Below are positions 1 through 5,838 of a stretch of DNA of 6,331 bases, piece after piece (within the stretch, counting starts at the first letter, position 1; each line of letters opens with the position of its first letter). The DNA comes from Thermoplasmatales archaeon (GTDB taxonomy: Archaea; Thermoplasmatota; E2; DHVEG-1). The stretch is from assembly GCA_023140035.1 (NCBI GenBank), contig JAGLML010000065.1:1-6331 (forward strand). Reading direction: 5' to 3'. The notes below the pieces were generated by a model. That model worked only from the letters and a program-made list of their open reading frames with translations, ran no database searches and was not told the DNA's origin. The position numbers and the translations under genes were made by a program.

Positions 1-45
1 CCCTACCTCTTTAAGTAATTCATGAGTTTTACTATTTTAGTAAGC

Positions 46-54
46 ATTATTTAT
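46..54 (+). promoter_or_regulatory. Possible TATA box for the GT4 glycosyltransferase gene
   Basis: The sequence ATTATTTAT resembles an archaeal TATA box. Its centre is about 45 bases before the ATG at 95, so transcription would start near 76 and leave a leader of roughly 20 bases. No convincing Shine-Dalgarno sequence precedes the ATG; a GGAT at 81-84 is the only candidate. The surrounding DNA is AT-rich, so this call is weak. Confidence 0.3.
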
Positions 55-94
55 CAACTATGAGATTATGAGATAGATCTGGATATCGATTGTT

Positions 95-1270
95 ATGAAA
101 ATATTATTTGCGACCGAGTCATACTATCCGAACATTGATGGCGGGGCAGTTGCCCAACACCGTCTCGTACATGAACTTGTAAAACGTGGAAATGAGGTAG
201 GTGTACTAGCACCTGGCTTTTCCTTTAAAAACAGTGTTGAACAAGACAACGGATCAACGATATTCAGGCTGAGGGGGGTAACGTTACCCTTTTACATGAA
301 CAATAAGTATCATTTTTCACCGTTTCCTATTTTTCAATTAAAAAAAATTATCAAAACATTCAAACCAGACGTTGTGGATGTTTGTTCTCCATACCCTATA
401 GGTGCTAGCACTTTGGCATGTGCCAAAAAGTATGGGATACCGGTCGTCGGCTCTATTCACATTTTACCCGAAAACATGCTTTCCCCTTTTTTAAACTCTC
501 GATATTATAACATGATGAATAAATATTCATGGAAATATCTTGTTTACTTTTTCAATTTGGTTGACTGGGCAACTATACCAACACAAACTGGAGCAGACAT
601 ATACGTTAATAGGGGTCTAAAAACAAAGATAACACCCATATCAAACGGAGTAAATATTGAGGTTTTCAACCCTAATAATAATGGTGAATACCTGAGGAAA
701 AAATTCAACATACCAAAAGAAAATATTGTGTTGTACACTGGTAGGATGAGCAGTGAAAAAAATCTGGATGTTCTTGTAAAAGCAATACCGCATGTACTTA
801 AAGAAATAGACGCTCATTTTCTCTTCTGCGGTTCAGGTGGCGGATATAAACAAAAGATGAAAAAGCTAACAGAAAAATTGCATGTGTCAGATAACACAAC
901 ATTCATAGATTTTTTAGACTGGAAGGATTATATCAACATATATTCACTTGGTGATTTGTTTGTGATGCCTGCAGAAGCCGAACTACAAAGTATTGTGACA
1001 ATGGAAGCAATTGCTTCAGGATTGCCTGCTATTGTGGTAAATAAAGGCGCAGTACCTGAGCTTGTAAATTTAGATAATGGTCTTTTATTTGATCCAAGAA
1101 ATAGCAAGCAACTGGCAAGCGACGTTGTCAAGATATTGTCAGATAAAAATCTTAGAAATACTATGAGTAAGAATAGTTTAGAACTAATCAAAAAGCACTC
1201 AATGAACTATGTAGGTTGCCAATTTGAAGAAGTGTATGAAAGTGTAATTGAGAGTTATAAAAACAAATGA
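95..1270 (+). CDS. GT4-family (GT-B fold) glycosyltransferase
   Basis: This 391-residue protein is a retaining, cytoplasmic or membrane-associated glycosyltransferase with two Rossmann-like domains. The N-terminal acceptor domain (about residues 1-195) opens with MKILFATESYYP and a glycine pair at 16-17, followed by HRLVHELVKRGNEV, as in GT4 enzymes. The C-terminal sugar-nucleotide domain (about 208-370) has YTGRMSSEK, with R217 and K222 in the positions that contact the donor diphosphate. It also has the E-x7-E signature at E296 and E304, followed by ASGLPAIV. The AELQ form of this signature recalls lipid glycosyltransferases such as diacylglycerol glucosyl- or sulfoquinovosyl-transferases, and also alpha-mannosyltransferases of the PimB type, so the acceptor is uncertain. 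No signal peptide or membrane segment is seen. The length is normal for the family. It is convergent with the next gene and close to two other sugar genes, so a role in surface glycan or glycolipid synthesis is inferred. Confidence 0.9.
   Translation: MKILFATESYYPNIDGGAVAQHRLVHELVKRGNEVGVLAPGFSFKNSVEQDNGSTIFRLRGVTLPFYMNNKYHFSPFPIFQLKKIIKTFKPDVVDVCSPYPIGASTLACAKKYGIPVVGSIHILPENMLSPFLNSRYYNMMNKYSWKYLVYFFNLVDWATIPTQTGADIYVNRGLKTKITPISNGVNIEVFNPNNNGEYLRKKFNIPKENIVLYTGRMSSEKNLDVLVKAIPHVLKEIDAHFLFCGSGGGYKQKMKKLTEKLHVSDNTTFIDFLDWKDYINIYSLGDLFVMPAEAELQSIVTMEAIASGLPAIVVNKGAVPELVNLDNGLLFDPRNSKQLASDVVKILSDKNLRNTMSKNSLELIKKHSMNYVGCQFEEVYESVIESYKNK
1259..1263 (-). terminator. T-run terminator of the membrane glycosyltransferase gene
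   Basis: On the minus strand a TTTTT tract, with a further TTT just before it, begins about 10 bases past the TAA of the 1273-3132 gene. Archaeal RNA polymerase commonly terminates at such T-runs. The site lies inside the 3' end of the opposing GT4 gene, so any termination here overlaps that coding sequence. Confidence 0.4.
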
Positions 1271-1272
1271 AG

Positions 1273-3132
1273 TTATGCTTTTACTAAAATTTCTTTTATA
1301 AATGTCCAATTAACAGTATAAACTTCTGCCCAATGTTCTTCTTCCATGTCTTGATTTAAAGTTGCATTTCTATATGCAAGTTCAAAAGGTTGGTACGAAA
1401 ATTTTTCATAAGATTCATTTGTCATATAGAAGATTTCTCCAAAGCCAACATGTACTACCCTATCTTTCATTATGTCATCTATTATCACATGAGTGATTTT
1501 ACCGTAATTTTTACCAATTCCTTCTAATTCATGTATATAGTCAGTAAAATTCTCCGAAATCCAGATAATGCTTGATTCATCTAAAGTAGTATTAAATCCA
1601 ACAGCTTCTGTAATCCTTGCAAGACGATGATCTGAAGCTATAATGCTACTGTTTTTATCAAAATTCTCATCCATCCATTCTATGACTGCAAAGTCCTCGC
1701 CTGTTATCACCTCATATGATGCATTTAATGCTACATGGGAAGGATAAACAGATACAGCATTTGCAGTAACAAGAAAGAAGATTACAGCAATGTAAATAAG
1801 TTGCCGCTTTTGTAAGAAACTCGATTTTTTAAAGTAATAAAGAGACGGTTTATTGATATGATGAATTTTCTTAGTAAATTTGGAAATTCGTTCATAATTT
1901 AGGTTCAGAAAAATTCCGCTTATGCCAAATATTGAAATAATACTTAGAGGTGCCATAATATATTCAAAATGTCTATGTGGCAGTATAGCTGAGCTGTTTG
2001 TTAGCAACCCATATACAAACGAGACAAGTATTGCTAAAAGCCACCCCCTAATAAAACTTCCATTTTGTATGAATCTGGTATATCTAAAACCTGCAACTCC
2101 AAATGCAAAGATAAGAATCAATGGCAATGAATAAATAATTGATAATGGAGTGAAACTGAAGTTTGTCCAAGGTAGTTTAAATACAGAAAAAATACTCATG
2201 ACTGTCAAACATATAGCCATTGTCAAAAAAAACTTTACAATTGCAGATTTAACAGTAGGTTTTCCCCTAATAATGAATAAATTTAATCTCCTTTTCAACC
2301 AAACAATTCCAAACATTGAAGCGAATAGCATGTAAAATAGAATAATTGTGTAACTTGAGTTTATATTTATGGGTCCTAGTCTAAGCCCTCCCCTCATAAA
2401 ACTGTCATAAACTGGCGTAGCAATAAAAATCCAATACGAAAAAATCAGACCACTTGTTGCCAGTATGTACAAAACATCTTTTTTTAGTGAATGCGTCCAT
2501 TCCTTTTTACTTGCATTTTCAACAAATACAATACATATTAAGGAAACCAGGTAAAAATATGTTGTAAGATGGTGAGACATGATAAGCAGAATTGTTGAGA
2601 TAAAAAGTGGGATTATAAATCTTGTATCCTTCCTGAATTTTATGAAAAAATAAATAGAAAACATCATGAAAAAGTGACCTATGGTCAAAGGTGAGGCATG
2701 GCTAGTCTGATAAACATGAAATGGCATGACAGCAAGGAAAAGACTAGAAAGGAGAGCTTTTTTTCTATCACCTAATAATTCGTATACAACAAAGTAAAAA
2801 AGTAATACAGAAAGACCGCCGAAAATTGGTGCGATTTTAGGCATAATTGTTAAAACATCAATGCCTGTGATCCAATGTGCAGCACCAGTTACAGCATATA
2901 AAACCGGGAAATATTGATAGGATCCTCCCCAGCCATAATATGGGTTAAACAACTCTTGATTATCTACAAGAGAATTTGTAAGACCGTAATATATTCCAAA
3001 ATCACATCCCCATGCAGCATTTGTCCAAGCGGGAAGTGATCTCAAAATTATAGCCGTAACTGTGATTACAATTAACCAGAAAAACCAGTTTTTTATTATC
3101 TTGCGAGGTTTTGGTATAGTCATCAGCGGCAT
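1273..3132 (-). CDS. Polytopic membrane GT-C-type (STT3/PMT-like) glycosyltransferase
   Basis: This 619-residue protein has about 12-14 hydrophobic segments. The first is residues 16-33 and the last about 444-463; a polar C-terminal domain of about 155 residues follows. This is the layout of GT-C enzymes (STT3/AglB, PMT, ArnT-like), which use polyprenyl-phosphate sugars at the outer face of the membrane. The first outer loop holds an acidic residue, D44, in WGCDFGIYYG. This is where GT-C enzymes carry a catalytic or metal-binding acid, so a catalytic role here is inferred. LPHRHFEY (384-391) before a late helix and SIIASDHRLARI (496-507) at the head of the tail domain also recall STT3-like proteins. 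No WWDYG motif is present, so it is not a canonical oligosaccharyltransferase. GAGG lies 5 bases before the ATG at 3132 and favours it over the ATG at 3123. The tail is rich in N-x-S/T sequons. Substrate and product are unknown. Confidence 0.75.
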   Translation of the reverse strand: MPLMTIPKPRKIIKNWFFWLIVITVTAIILRSLPAWTNAAWGCDFGIYYGLTNSLVDNQELFNPYYGWGGSYQYFPVLYAVTGAAHWITGIDVLTIMPKIAPIFGGLSVLLFYFVVYELLGDRKKALLSSLFLAVMPFHVYQTSHASPLTIGHFFMMFSIYFFIKFRKDTRFIIPLFISTILLIMSHHLTTYFYLVSLICIVFVENASKKEWTHSLKKDVLYILATSGLIFSYWIFIATPVYDSFMRGGLRLGPININSSYTIILFYMLFASMFGIVWLKRRLNLFIIRGKPTVKSAIVKFFLTMAICLTVMSIFSVFKLPWTNFSFTPLSIIYSLPLILIFAFGVAGFRYTRFIQNGSFIRGWLLAILVSFVYGLLTNSSAILPHRHFEYIMAPLSIISIFGISGIFLNLNYERISKFTKKIHHINKPSLYYFKKSSFLQKRQLIYIAVIFFLVTANAVSVYPSHVALNASYEVITGEDFAVIEWMDENFDKNSSIIASDHRLARITEAVGFNTTLDESSIIWISENFTDYIHELEGIGKNYGKITHVIIDDIMKDRVVHVGFGEIFYMTNESYEKFSYQPFELAYRNATLNQDMEEEHWAEVYTVNWTFIKEILVKA

Positions 3133-3154
3133 CCCTTCCTCGTATATTAGTTAT

Positions 3155-3164
3155 TATATTTAAA
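3155..3164 (-). promoter_or_regulatory. TATA box in front of the membrane glycosyltransferase
   Basis: On the minus strand this reads TTTAAATATA, close to the archaeal TATA consensus. It is centred about 28 bases before the ATG at 3132. Transcription would start almost at the ATG, which conflicts mildly with use of the GAGG just upstream. Both could hold if the gene is also read from the upstream gene's promoter: a leaderless mRNA from here, and Shine-Dalgarno initiation on the longer transcript. Confidence 0.5.
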
Positions 3165-3175
3165 GTCATTAGGAT

Positions 3176-4249
3176 TTATATGTTAGAATTAATTACATCC
3201 ATAAAGTTATCTACAGTTTTATTTACATCACAATTTCTTTTTATTCCTGTAGTTTTTTTTGCAATTTCAATATCCTTTTTTAAGTTTATTTCGTTTTGAT
3301 TTACTGAATAAAAAGTACCCTTTTTGTTATGATACTCCGATAGGTATTCTTGTTCTATTTGGCCAGGTGTAGGAATCAGCAGAGCCTTTGTATCAATTAC
3401 TCCTAAGTCCATTATTGTAGAGTACCCAGAACGTGAAACAACAATTTTTGCTTCATTCAAAAGTTCCTCTCTTTTTTCTTTTGTTAGAAATGAGTAAGTA
3501 GTAATATTTTTCTTCTTTGTCTTAGAGTATTTCTCTACTTTTCCTAAAGTCATTACAATATTTCCATCTAAATCTTGAACCTGAGATATTAATTTTCCCT
3601 CTAAAATACTTCTTTGTGGTTCAGGACCAGAAATCGATATCAAATAATCGATATCTTTCTTCATCTTTCTTTTCTTAAAATCAGAAAGAGCGCCGACATA
3701 GTGAAGCTTATTTTCATCAATTTTTTTTAGATTATGTGACAAATCCCCAGATATACTATTTTCTCTGTAATCTGGTACAATTACACCAGAGAATCTTTTG
3801 AAAAAAAAGAGATTGAATAGTTCACTGCCAGATTCAAACATCTTTATTCGAAGCGGATTCATAATCCGCATCTGATGAGAAATAAAAAAAGAAGGAATTT
3901 TCTTGCTATACATATCATATCGAGCATCAGAAATTATTAGATCATATTTTTTTTCTTTTAGTAATTTTGAAAGCTTAACCAAACCCGATTCTATTCTCTT
4001 GATAAATAATGGCCAGTAAATTACGCTTTTCGCCATAAACTGTCTAGAATTTTCTGAAAGTAACATCGGATAATCAGGTATATCTCTGTATTGAGCTTTT
4101 TCTCCAAGTTCCTTTTTTAATAATTCTAGGGATCTACCATTTGATATGATAGTCACGTTATTATTTTCATTTATCAGTTTCCTTATTATCGGTAAGGATC
4201 GTGTTGAATGTCCAAGTCCCCAAGAGCAGATTCCATATATTATCTCCAT
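3176..4249 (-). CDS. MurG-like GT-B glycosyltransferase, MJ1255 type
   Basis: This 357-residue protein resembles archaeal and bacterial glycosyltransferases annotated as MJ1255-like, related to MurG (GT28). The N-terminus reads MEIIYGICSWGLGHSTRS; the glycine-rich GLGHSTRS (11-18) is the MurG-type loop that opens the first Rossmann domain. The second half has ISISGPEPQR (205-213), a donor-domain strand and loop. SRSGYSTIMDLG (272-283) and PTPGQIEQEYLS (293-304) correspond to the sugar-nucleotide-binding SRaG and EQ-type motifs of the family. No transmembrane helix or signal peptide is seen, so a cytoplasmic or peripheral enzyme using a UDP-sugar is expected; the sugar itself is inferred only from family resemblance. 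The gene lies 43 bases upstream of the membrane glycosyltransferase in the same direction with no T-run between, so the pair is probably an operon. Its codons are very AT-rich, with long lysine, isoleucine and asparagine stretches. Confidence 0.85.
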   Translation of the reverse strand: MEIIYGICSWGLGHSTRSLPIIRKLINENNNVTIISNGRSLELLKKELGEKAQYRDIPDYPMLLSENSRQFMAKSVIYWPLFIKRIESGLVKLSKLLKEKKYDLIISDARYDMYSKKIPSFFISHQMRIMNPLRIKMFESGSELFNLFFFKRFSGVIVPDYRENSISGDLSHNLKKIDENKLHYVGALSDFKKRKMKKDIDYLISISGPEPQRSILEGKLISQVQDLDGNIVMTLGKVEKYSKTKKKNITTYSFLTKEKREELLNEAKIVVSRSGYSTIMDLGVIDTKALLIPTPGQIEQEYLSEYHNKKGTFYSVNQNEINLKKDIEIAKKTTGIKRNCDVNKTVDNFMDVINSNI

Positions 4250-4273
4250 CTAAATTTTGTATTTGCCAAGACG

Positions 4274-4281
4274 TTAAATAA
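4274..4281 (-). promoter_or_regulatory. TATA box for the MurG-like glycosyltransferase operon
   Basis: The minus strand reads TTATTTAA, centred about 28 bases before the ATG at 4249. Transcription should begin at or within a base or two of the ATG, giving a leaderless mRNA. No Shine-Dalgarno sequence precedes the ATG, which agrees with that. Confidence 0.55.
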
Positions 4282-4297
4282 CTAACTGGATAGCATC

Positions 4298-4307
4298 TTT
4301 TTATATT
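4298..4307 (+). promoter_or_regulatory. TATA-like element before the alba fragment
   Basis: TTTTTATATT is a good TATA-like match. Initiation would fall near 4329-4331, just before the ATG at 4333. It is back to back with the leftward TATA box at 4274-4281, so the 105-base gap looks like a divergent promoter region. If the promoter is still active, the transcript would start 25 bases before the open frame of the alba fragment. Confidence 0.4.
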
Positions 4308-4354
4308 GGAAGTTCTGTTTGTATAGGGTTGTATGAACTTTAAACAAGATTTTT

Positions 4355-4543
4355 TTGTTTATAGCTAGAGGCAGAGCAATAAGTACGGCGGTTGACACTG
4401 CAGAAATTACGAGAAACAGGTTTGCTACAGATAAGGAAGTAAAAGAGATAAAAATTAGTACTGAGAGCATTACCAATGAAGAAGGTAGAACATCTAACGT
4501 ATCTACAATTGAAATATGCTTAGCTAAAAAGAAGGGCAAATAG
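4355..4543 (+). pseudogene. alba: N-terminally truncated Alba chromatin protein (probable pseudogene)
   Basis: Alba is a small dimeric DNA- and RNA-binding chromatin protein, usually about 90 residues. From ARGRAIS onward this frame matches it closely: RGRAIS, AVDTAEI.RNRF, EVKEIKI and the signature EEGRTSNVSTIEI in order, then a lysine-rich end. About the first 30 residues are absent, covering the first strand with the GKKP nucleic-acid-binding loop, the first helix (usually MNYV..V) and the lead-in to the second strand. The only in-frame start is a TTG at 4355, with an in-frame TGA at 4334 behind it. An ATG at 4333 is one frame away. Loss of one base from the T7 run at 4350-4356 would join it to the Alba frame, giving 69 residues but still no GKKP segment. 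Truncation by rearrangement is the simplest reading; a sequencing indel or polymerase slippage explains only part of it. It ends 14 bases from the convergent TFB stop. Confidence 0.75.
4526..4530 (-). terminator. T-run terminator of TFB
   Basis: The minus strand has TTCTTTTT about 28-35 bases past the TFB stop codon, a plausible archaeal T-run terminator. It lies within the last codons of the opposing alba fragment. Confidence 0.35.
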
Positions 4544-4557
4544 GTAGAACGGTAAGC

Positions 4558-5493
4558 CTACATGATAATATTTATACCCAGTTTTTCTGCAAGTTCCTTG
4601 TACCTATTTCTAATGGTTACTTCTGTTACACCAGCTGTCTCTGCTATCTCACGTTGTGTTTTCCGTTCACCACAAAGTACCGATGCCATGTATAGAGATG
4701 CTGCTGCAATACCTGTAGGACCCCGCCCACTGGTAAGTTCTTTATCTGCAGCTTCTTTTAAAATCTCTAATGTTTTCGCTTGGACATCGCTACTGAGCTT
4801 TAACTCACTGCAGAACCTTGGAACATAATCCTGTGGTGATGTAGGCATCAACTTTAACCCAAGTTCACGGACAATATATCTATAGTTTCTCCCAATATCT
4901 TTCCTTGACATATGTGCCATATGACCAACTTCATCAAGCGTCCTTGGTACATGACACTGTCTACACGCAGCATACAAGGCTGCAGCGGCAACACCTTCCA
5001 TACTTCTACCACGAATCAAGTTCTTCGAAACCGCTTTACGATAAATCATAGCAGCGGTCTCCCTCACAGTTCTTGGAAGACCCATACCCGACGACATTCT
5101 ATCAAGATTAGAAAGAGCAAATGCAAGGTTTCTTTCCATGGCATTGCTAATTCTAATCCTTCTCTGCCATTTTCTCAGCCTGAATAGCTGCGCTCTATTT
5201 CTCGTTGGGACCGATTTTCCGTAAGCATCTCTGTTTGTCCAACCGATCATGGTACTGAGACCCTTATCGTGAATTGTATAAGTCATAGGAGCTCCTGTTC
5301 GTGCTCGTTTCTCACGCTGTTCACTGTCAAACGCTCTCCATTCAGGCCCATGATCAATAAAAGCATCATCTATAACCAGTCCGCAATCTTCACAAACTAA
5401 TTCCGCTCTAGAATAATCCCTACTAAGATGTGTACTACCACATTCAGGACATTCAATGATTTCCTCCACTTTTTGCTTATCTTTGTTTGCCAA
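4558..5493 (-). CDS. tfb: Transcription initiation factor IIB (TFB)
   Basis: TFB bridges TBP bound at the TATA box and RNA polymerase, and helps open the promoter. The 311-residue protein has all standard parts. The N-terminal zinc ribbon has Cys15, Cys18, Cys34 and Cys37 (CPECG ... CEDCG). The conserved B-reader/linker region has HGPEWRAFD and RARTGAP (48-68) and KGLSTMIG (77-84). Two cyclin-fold repeats follow, at about 115-212 and 217-307, with matching GRSMEGVAAAALYAACR and GRGPTGIAAASLYMAS. The second ends in the helix-turn-helix TQREIAETAGVTEVTIRNRY (279-298) that reads the BRE. The start is a TTG preceded directly by an in-frame TAA, so the frame cannot extend upstream. An AGGT lies 8 bases before the TTG. 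GTG at codon 9 is the only close alternative and also leaves the zinc ribbon intact. It is divergent from the small gene at 5635. Nothing looks broken. Confidence 0.97.
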   Translation of the reverse strand: MANKDKQKVEEIIECPECGSTHLSRDYSRAELVCEDCGLVIDDAFIDHGPEWRAFDSEQREKRARTGAPMTYTIHDKGLSTMIGWTNRDAYGKSVPTRNRAQLFRLRKWQRRIRISNAMERNLAFALSNLDRMSSGMGLPRTVRETAAMIYRKAVSKNLIRGRSMEGVAAAALYAACRQCHVPRTLDEVGHMAHMSRKDIGRNYRYIVRELGLKLMPTSPQDYVPRFCSELKLSSDVQAKTLEILKEAADKELTSGRGPTGIAAASLYMASVLCGERKTQREIAETAGVTEVTIRNRYKELAEKLGINIIM

Positions 5494-5495
5494 TT

Positions 5496-5534
5496 AAATC
5501 AACCTGTAAAACCCCTTTAATCCATCTAACAGTA
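5496..5534 (-). promoter_or_regulatory. TFB mRNA leader with Shine-Dalgarno-like site and a two-codon upstream frame
   Basis: From the predicted start of transcription near 5534, the minus strand carries about 40 untranslated bases before the TTG at 5493. An ATG at 5525-5523 is followed by one GAT codon and a TAA. Near the start codon lies AGGTTGAT, an imperfect match to the archaeal anti-Shine-Dalgarno partner GGTGAT, with AGGT 8 bases from the TTG. The leader differs from the leaderless pattern of the neighbouring genes. Confidence 0.35.
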
Positions 5535-5554
5535 CCTAGAGGGAATAATCTACA

Positions 5555-5565
5555 TTATATAAATA
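5555..5565 (-). promoter_or_regulatory. TATA box of TFB
   Basis: The minus strand reads TATTTATATAA, containing a perfect TTTATATA. Its centre is about 67 bases before the TTG start, predicting transcription from near 5534 and a leader of about 40 bases. A purine-rich GGGAG directly upstream could serve as the BRE. TFB would thus be expressed from a promoter that TFB itself recognises. Confidence 0.6.
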
Positions 5566-5605
5566 CTCCCACATGGATTTTTGATAACAAATGAACAATA
5601 ACACG

Positions 5606-5613
5606 TTTATATA
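5606..5613 (+). promoter_or_regulatory. TATA box of the small gene at 5635
   Basis: A perfect TTTATATA is centred about 26 bases before the ATG at 5635. This is the spacing expected between TATA box and transcription start in archaea, so the mRNA should begin at the start codon itself. It is about 45 bases from the TFB TATA box on the other strand, forming a compact divergent promoter. Confidence 0.6.
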
Positions 5614-5634
5614 CAGAAAAGAACAAATTTATCG

Positions 5635-5748
5635 ATGATGGTTGCTGGAAATATTTCGAGTAAACAAGAAGCAAACGAGATTGATTTTATCGCACGAGTA
5701 CTCGTAGTGAGAAGAATGGTCAGCAGACTTACTGGTCAAAAATATTAG
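5635..5748 (+). CDS. Small uncharacterised protein, 37 residues, probably leaderless
   Basis: I do not recognise this protein. The frame runs from paired ATG codons (5635 and 5638) to TAG. It encodes a short polar N-terminus (MMVAGNISSKQEANE) followed by a probably helical, strongly basic segment IDFIARVLVVRRMVSRLTGQ. That segment alternates hydrophobic and arginine residues in a helix-like pattern and ends in QKY. It has no signal peptide, no cysteines and no clear membrane helix. The main support for a real gene is the perfect TATA box whose centre lies about 26 bases before the first ATG, plus a T5 tract shortly after the stop. It sits between TFB (divergent) and the GINS gene (same direction, 90 bases downstream). 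A role in protein-protein or nucleic-acid binding is possible from its charge, but nothing shows it. It could also be a non-coding transcript. Confidence 0.5.
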   Translation: MMVAGNISSKQEANEIDFIARVLVVRRMVSRLTGQKY

Positions 5749-5760
5749 ATGTATTTAACA

Positions 5761-5765
5761 TTTTT
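5761..5765 (+). terminator. T-run after the small gene
   Basis: A TTTTT tract, with a TTT shortly before it, lies 12-17 bases past the TAG of the 37-residue gene. It is a plausible archaeal terminator that would separate this transcript from the GINS gene. Confidence 0.35.
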
Positions 5766-5809
5766 ATTAACTCAAAGACAAAAGAAGAGTAAGTATCTAT
5801 TTTAACGTG

Positions 5810-5820
5810 TTTTATGATAT
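5810..5820 (+). promoter_or_regulatory. Possible TATA box and Shine-Dalgarno site of the GINS gene
   Basis: TTTTATGATAT is an imperfect TATA box centred about 25 bases before the ATG at 5839, which would again give a leaderless mRNA. GGGGA at 5826-5830, 8 bases before the ATG, could act as a weak ribosome-binding site if transcription starts further upstream. Confidence 0.35.
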
Positions 5821-5838
5821 AGTCTGGGGATTAAGAAA

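Noticed and set aside
1..94. Possible gene end or start at the left edge
   Set aside because: Plus-strand frames close within 24 bases (for example TAA at 16-18, TGA at 23-25). On the minus strand one frame stays open to the edge but has no start codon, and another gives only a 14-residue peptide. Nothing recognisable was found beyond a possible promoter.
544..1191. Leftward open frames inside the GT4 gene
   Set aside because: They overlap conserved GT4 domains on the opposite strand and resemble no known protein.
1922..2335. Rightward open frames of 70 and 61 codons inside the membrane glycosyltransferase
   Set aside because: They are antisense to conserved membrane segments, with no start signals or similarity.
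3121..3123. Alternative ATG start for the membrane glycosyltransferase
   Set aside because: It would place GAGG 14 bases away instead of 5. It remains possible on a leaderless-type transcript but is less likely than 3132.
3853..3869. Inverted repeat GCGGATT-CAT-AATCCGC inside the MurG-like gene
   Set aside because: It has 7-base arms in coding sequence far from gene ends, with no T-run beside it. It is probably chance and does not act as a terminator.
4282..4539. Leftward 85-codon open frame opposite the alba fragment
   Set aside because: It is antisense to clear Alba homology and ends in the promoter region of the neighbouring gene. Its hydrophobic sequence is what an antisense of Alba codons would give.
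4562..5187. Rightward open frames of 88 and 91 codons inside TFB
   Set aside because: They are antisense to a complete, well-conserved TFB and show no family features or promoters of their own.
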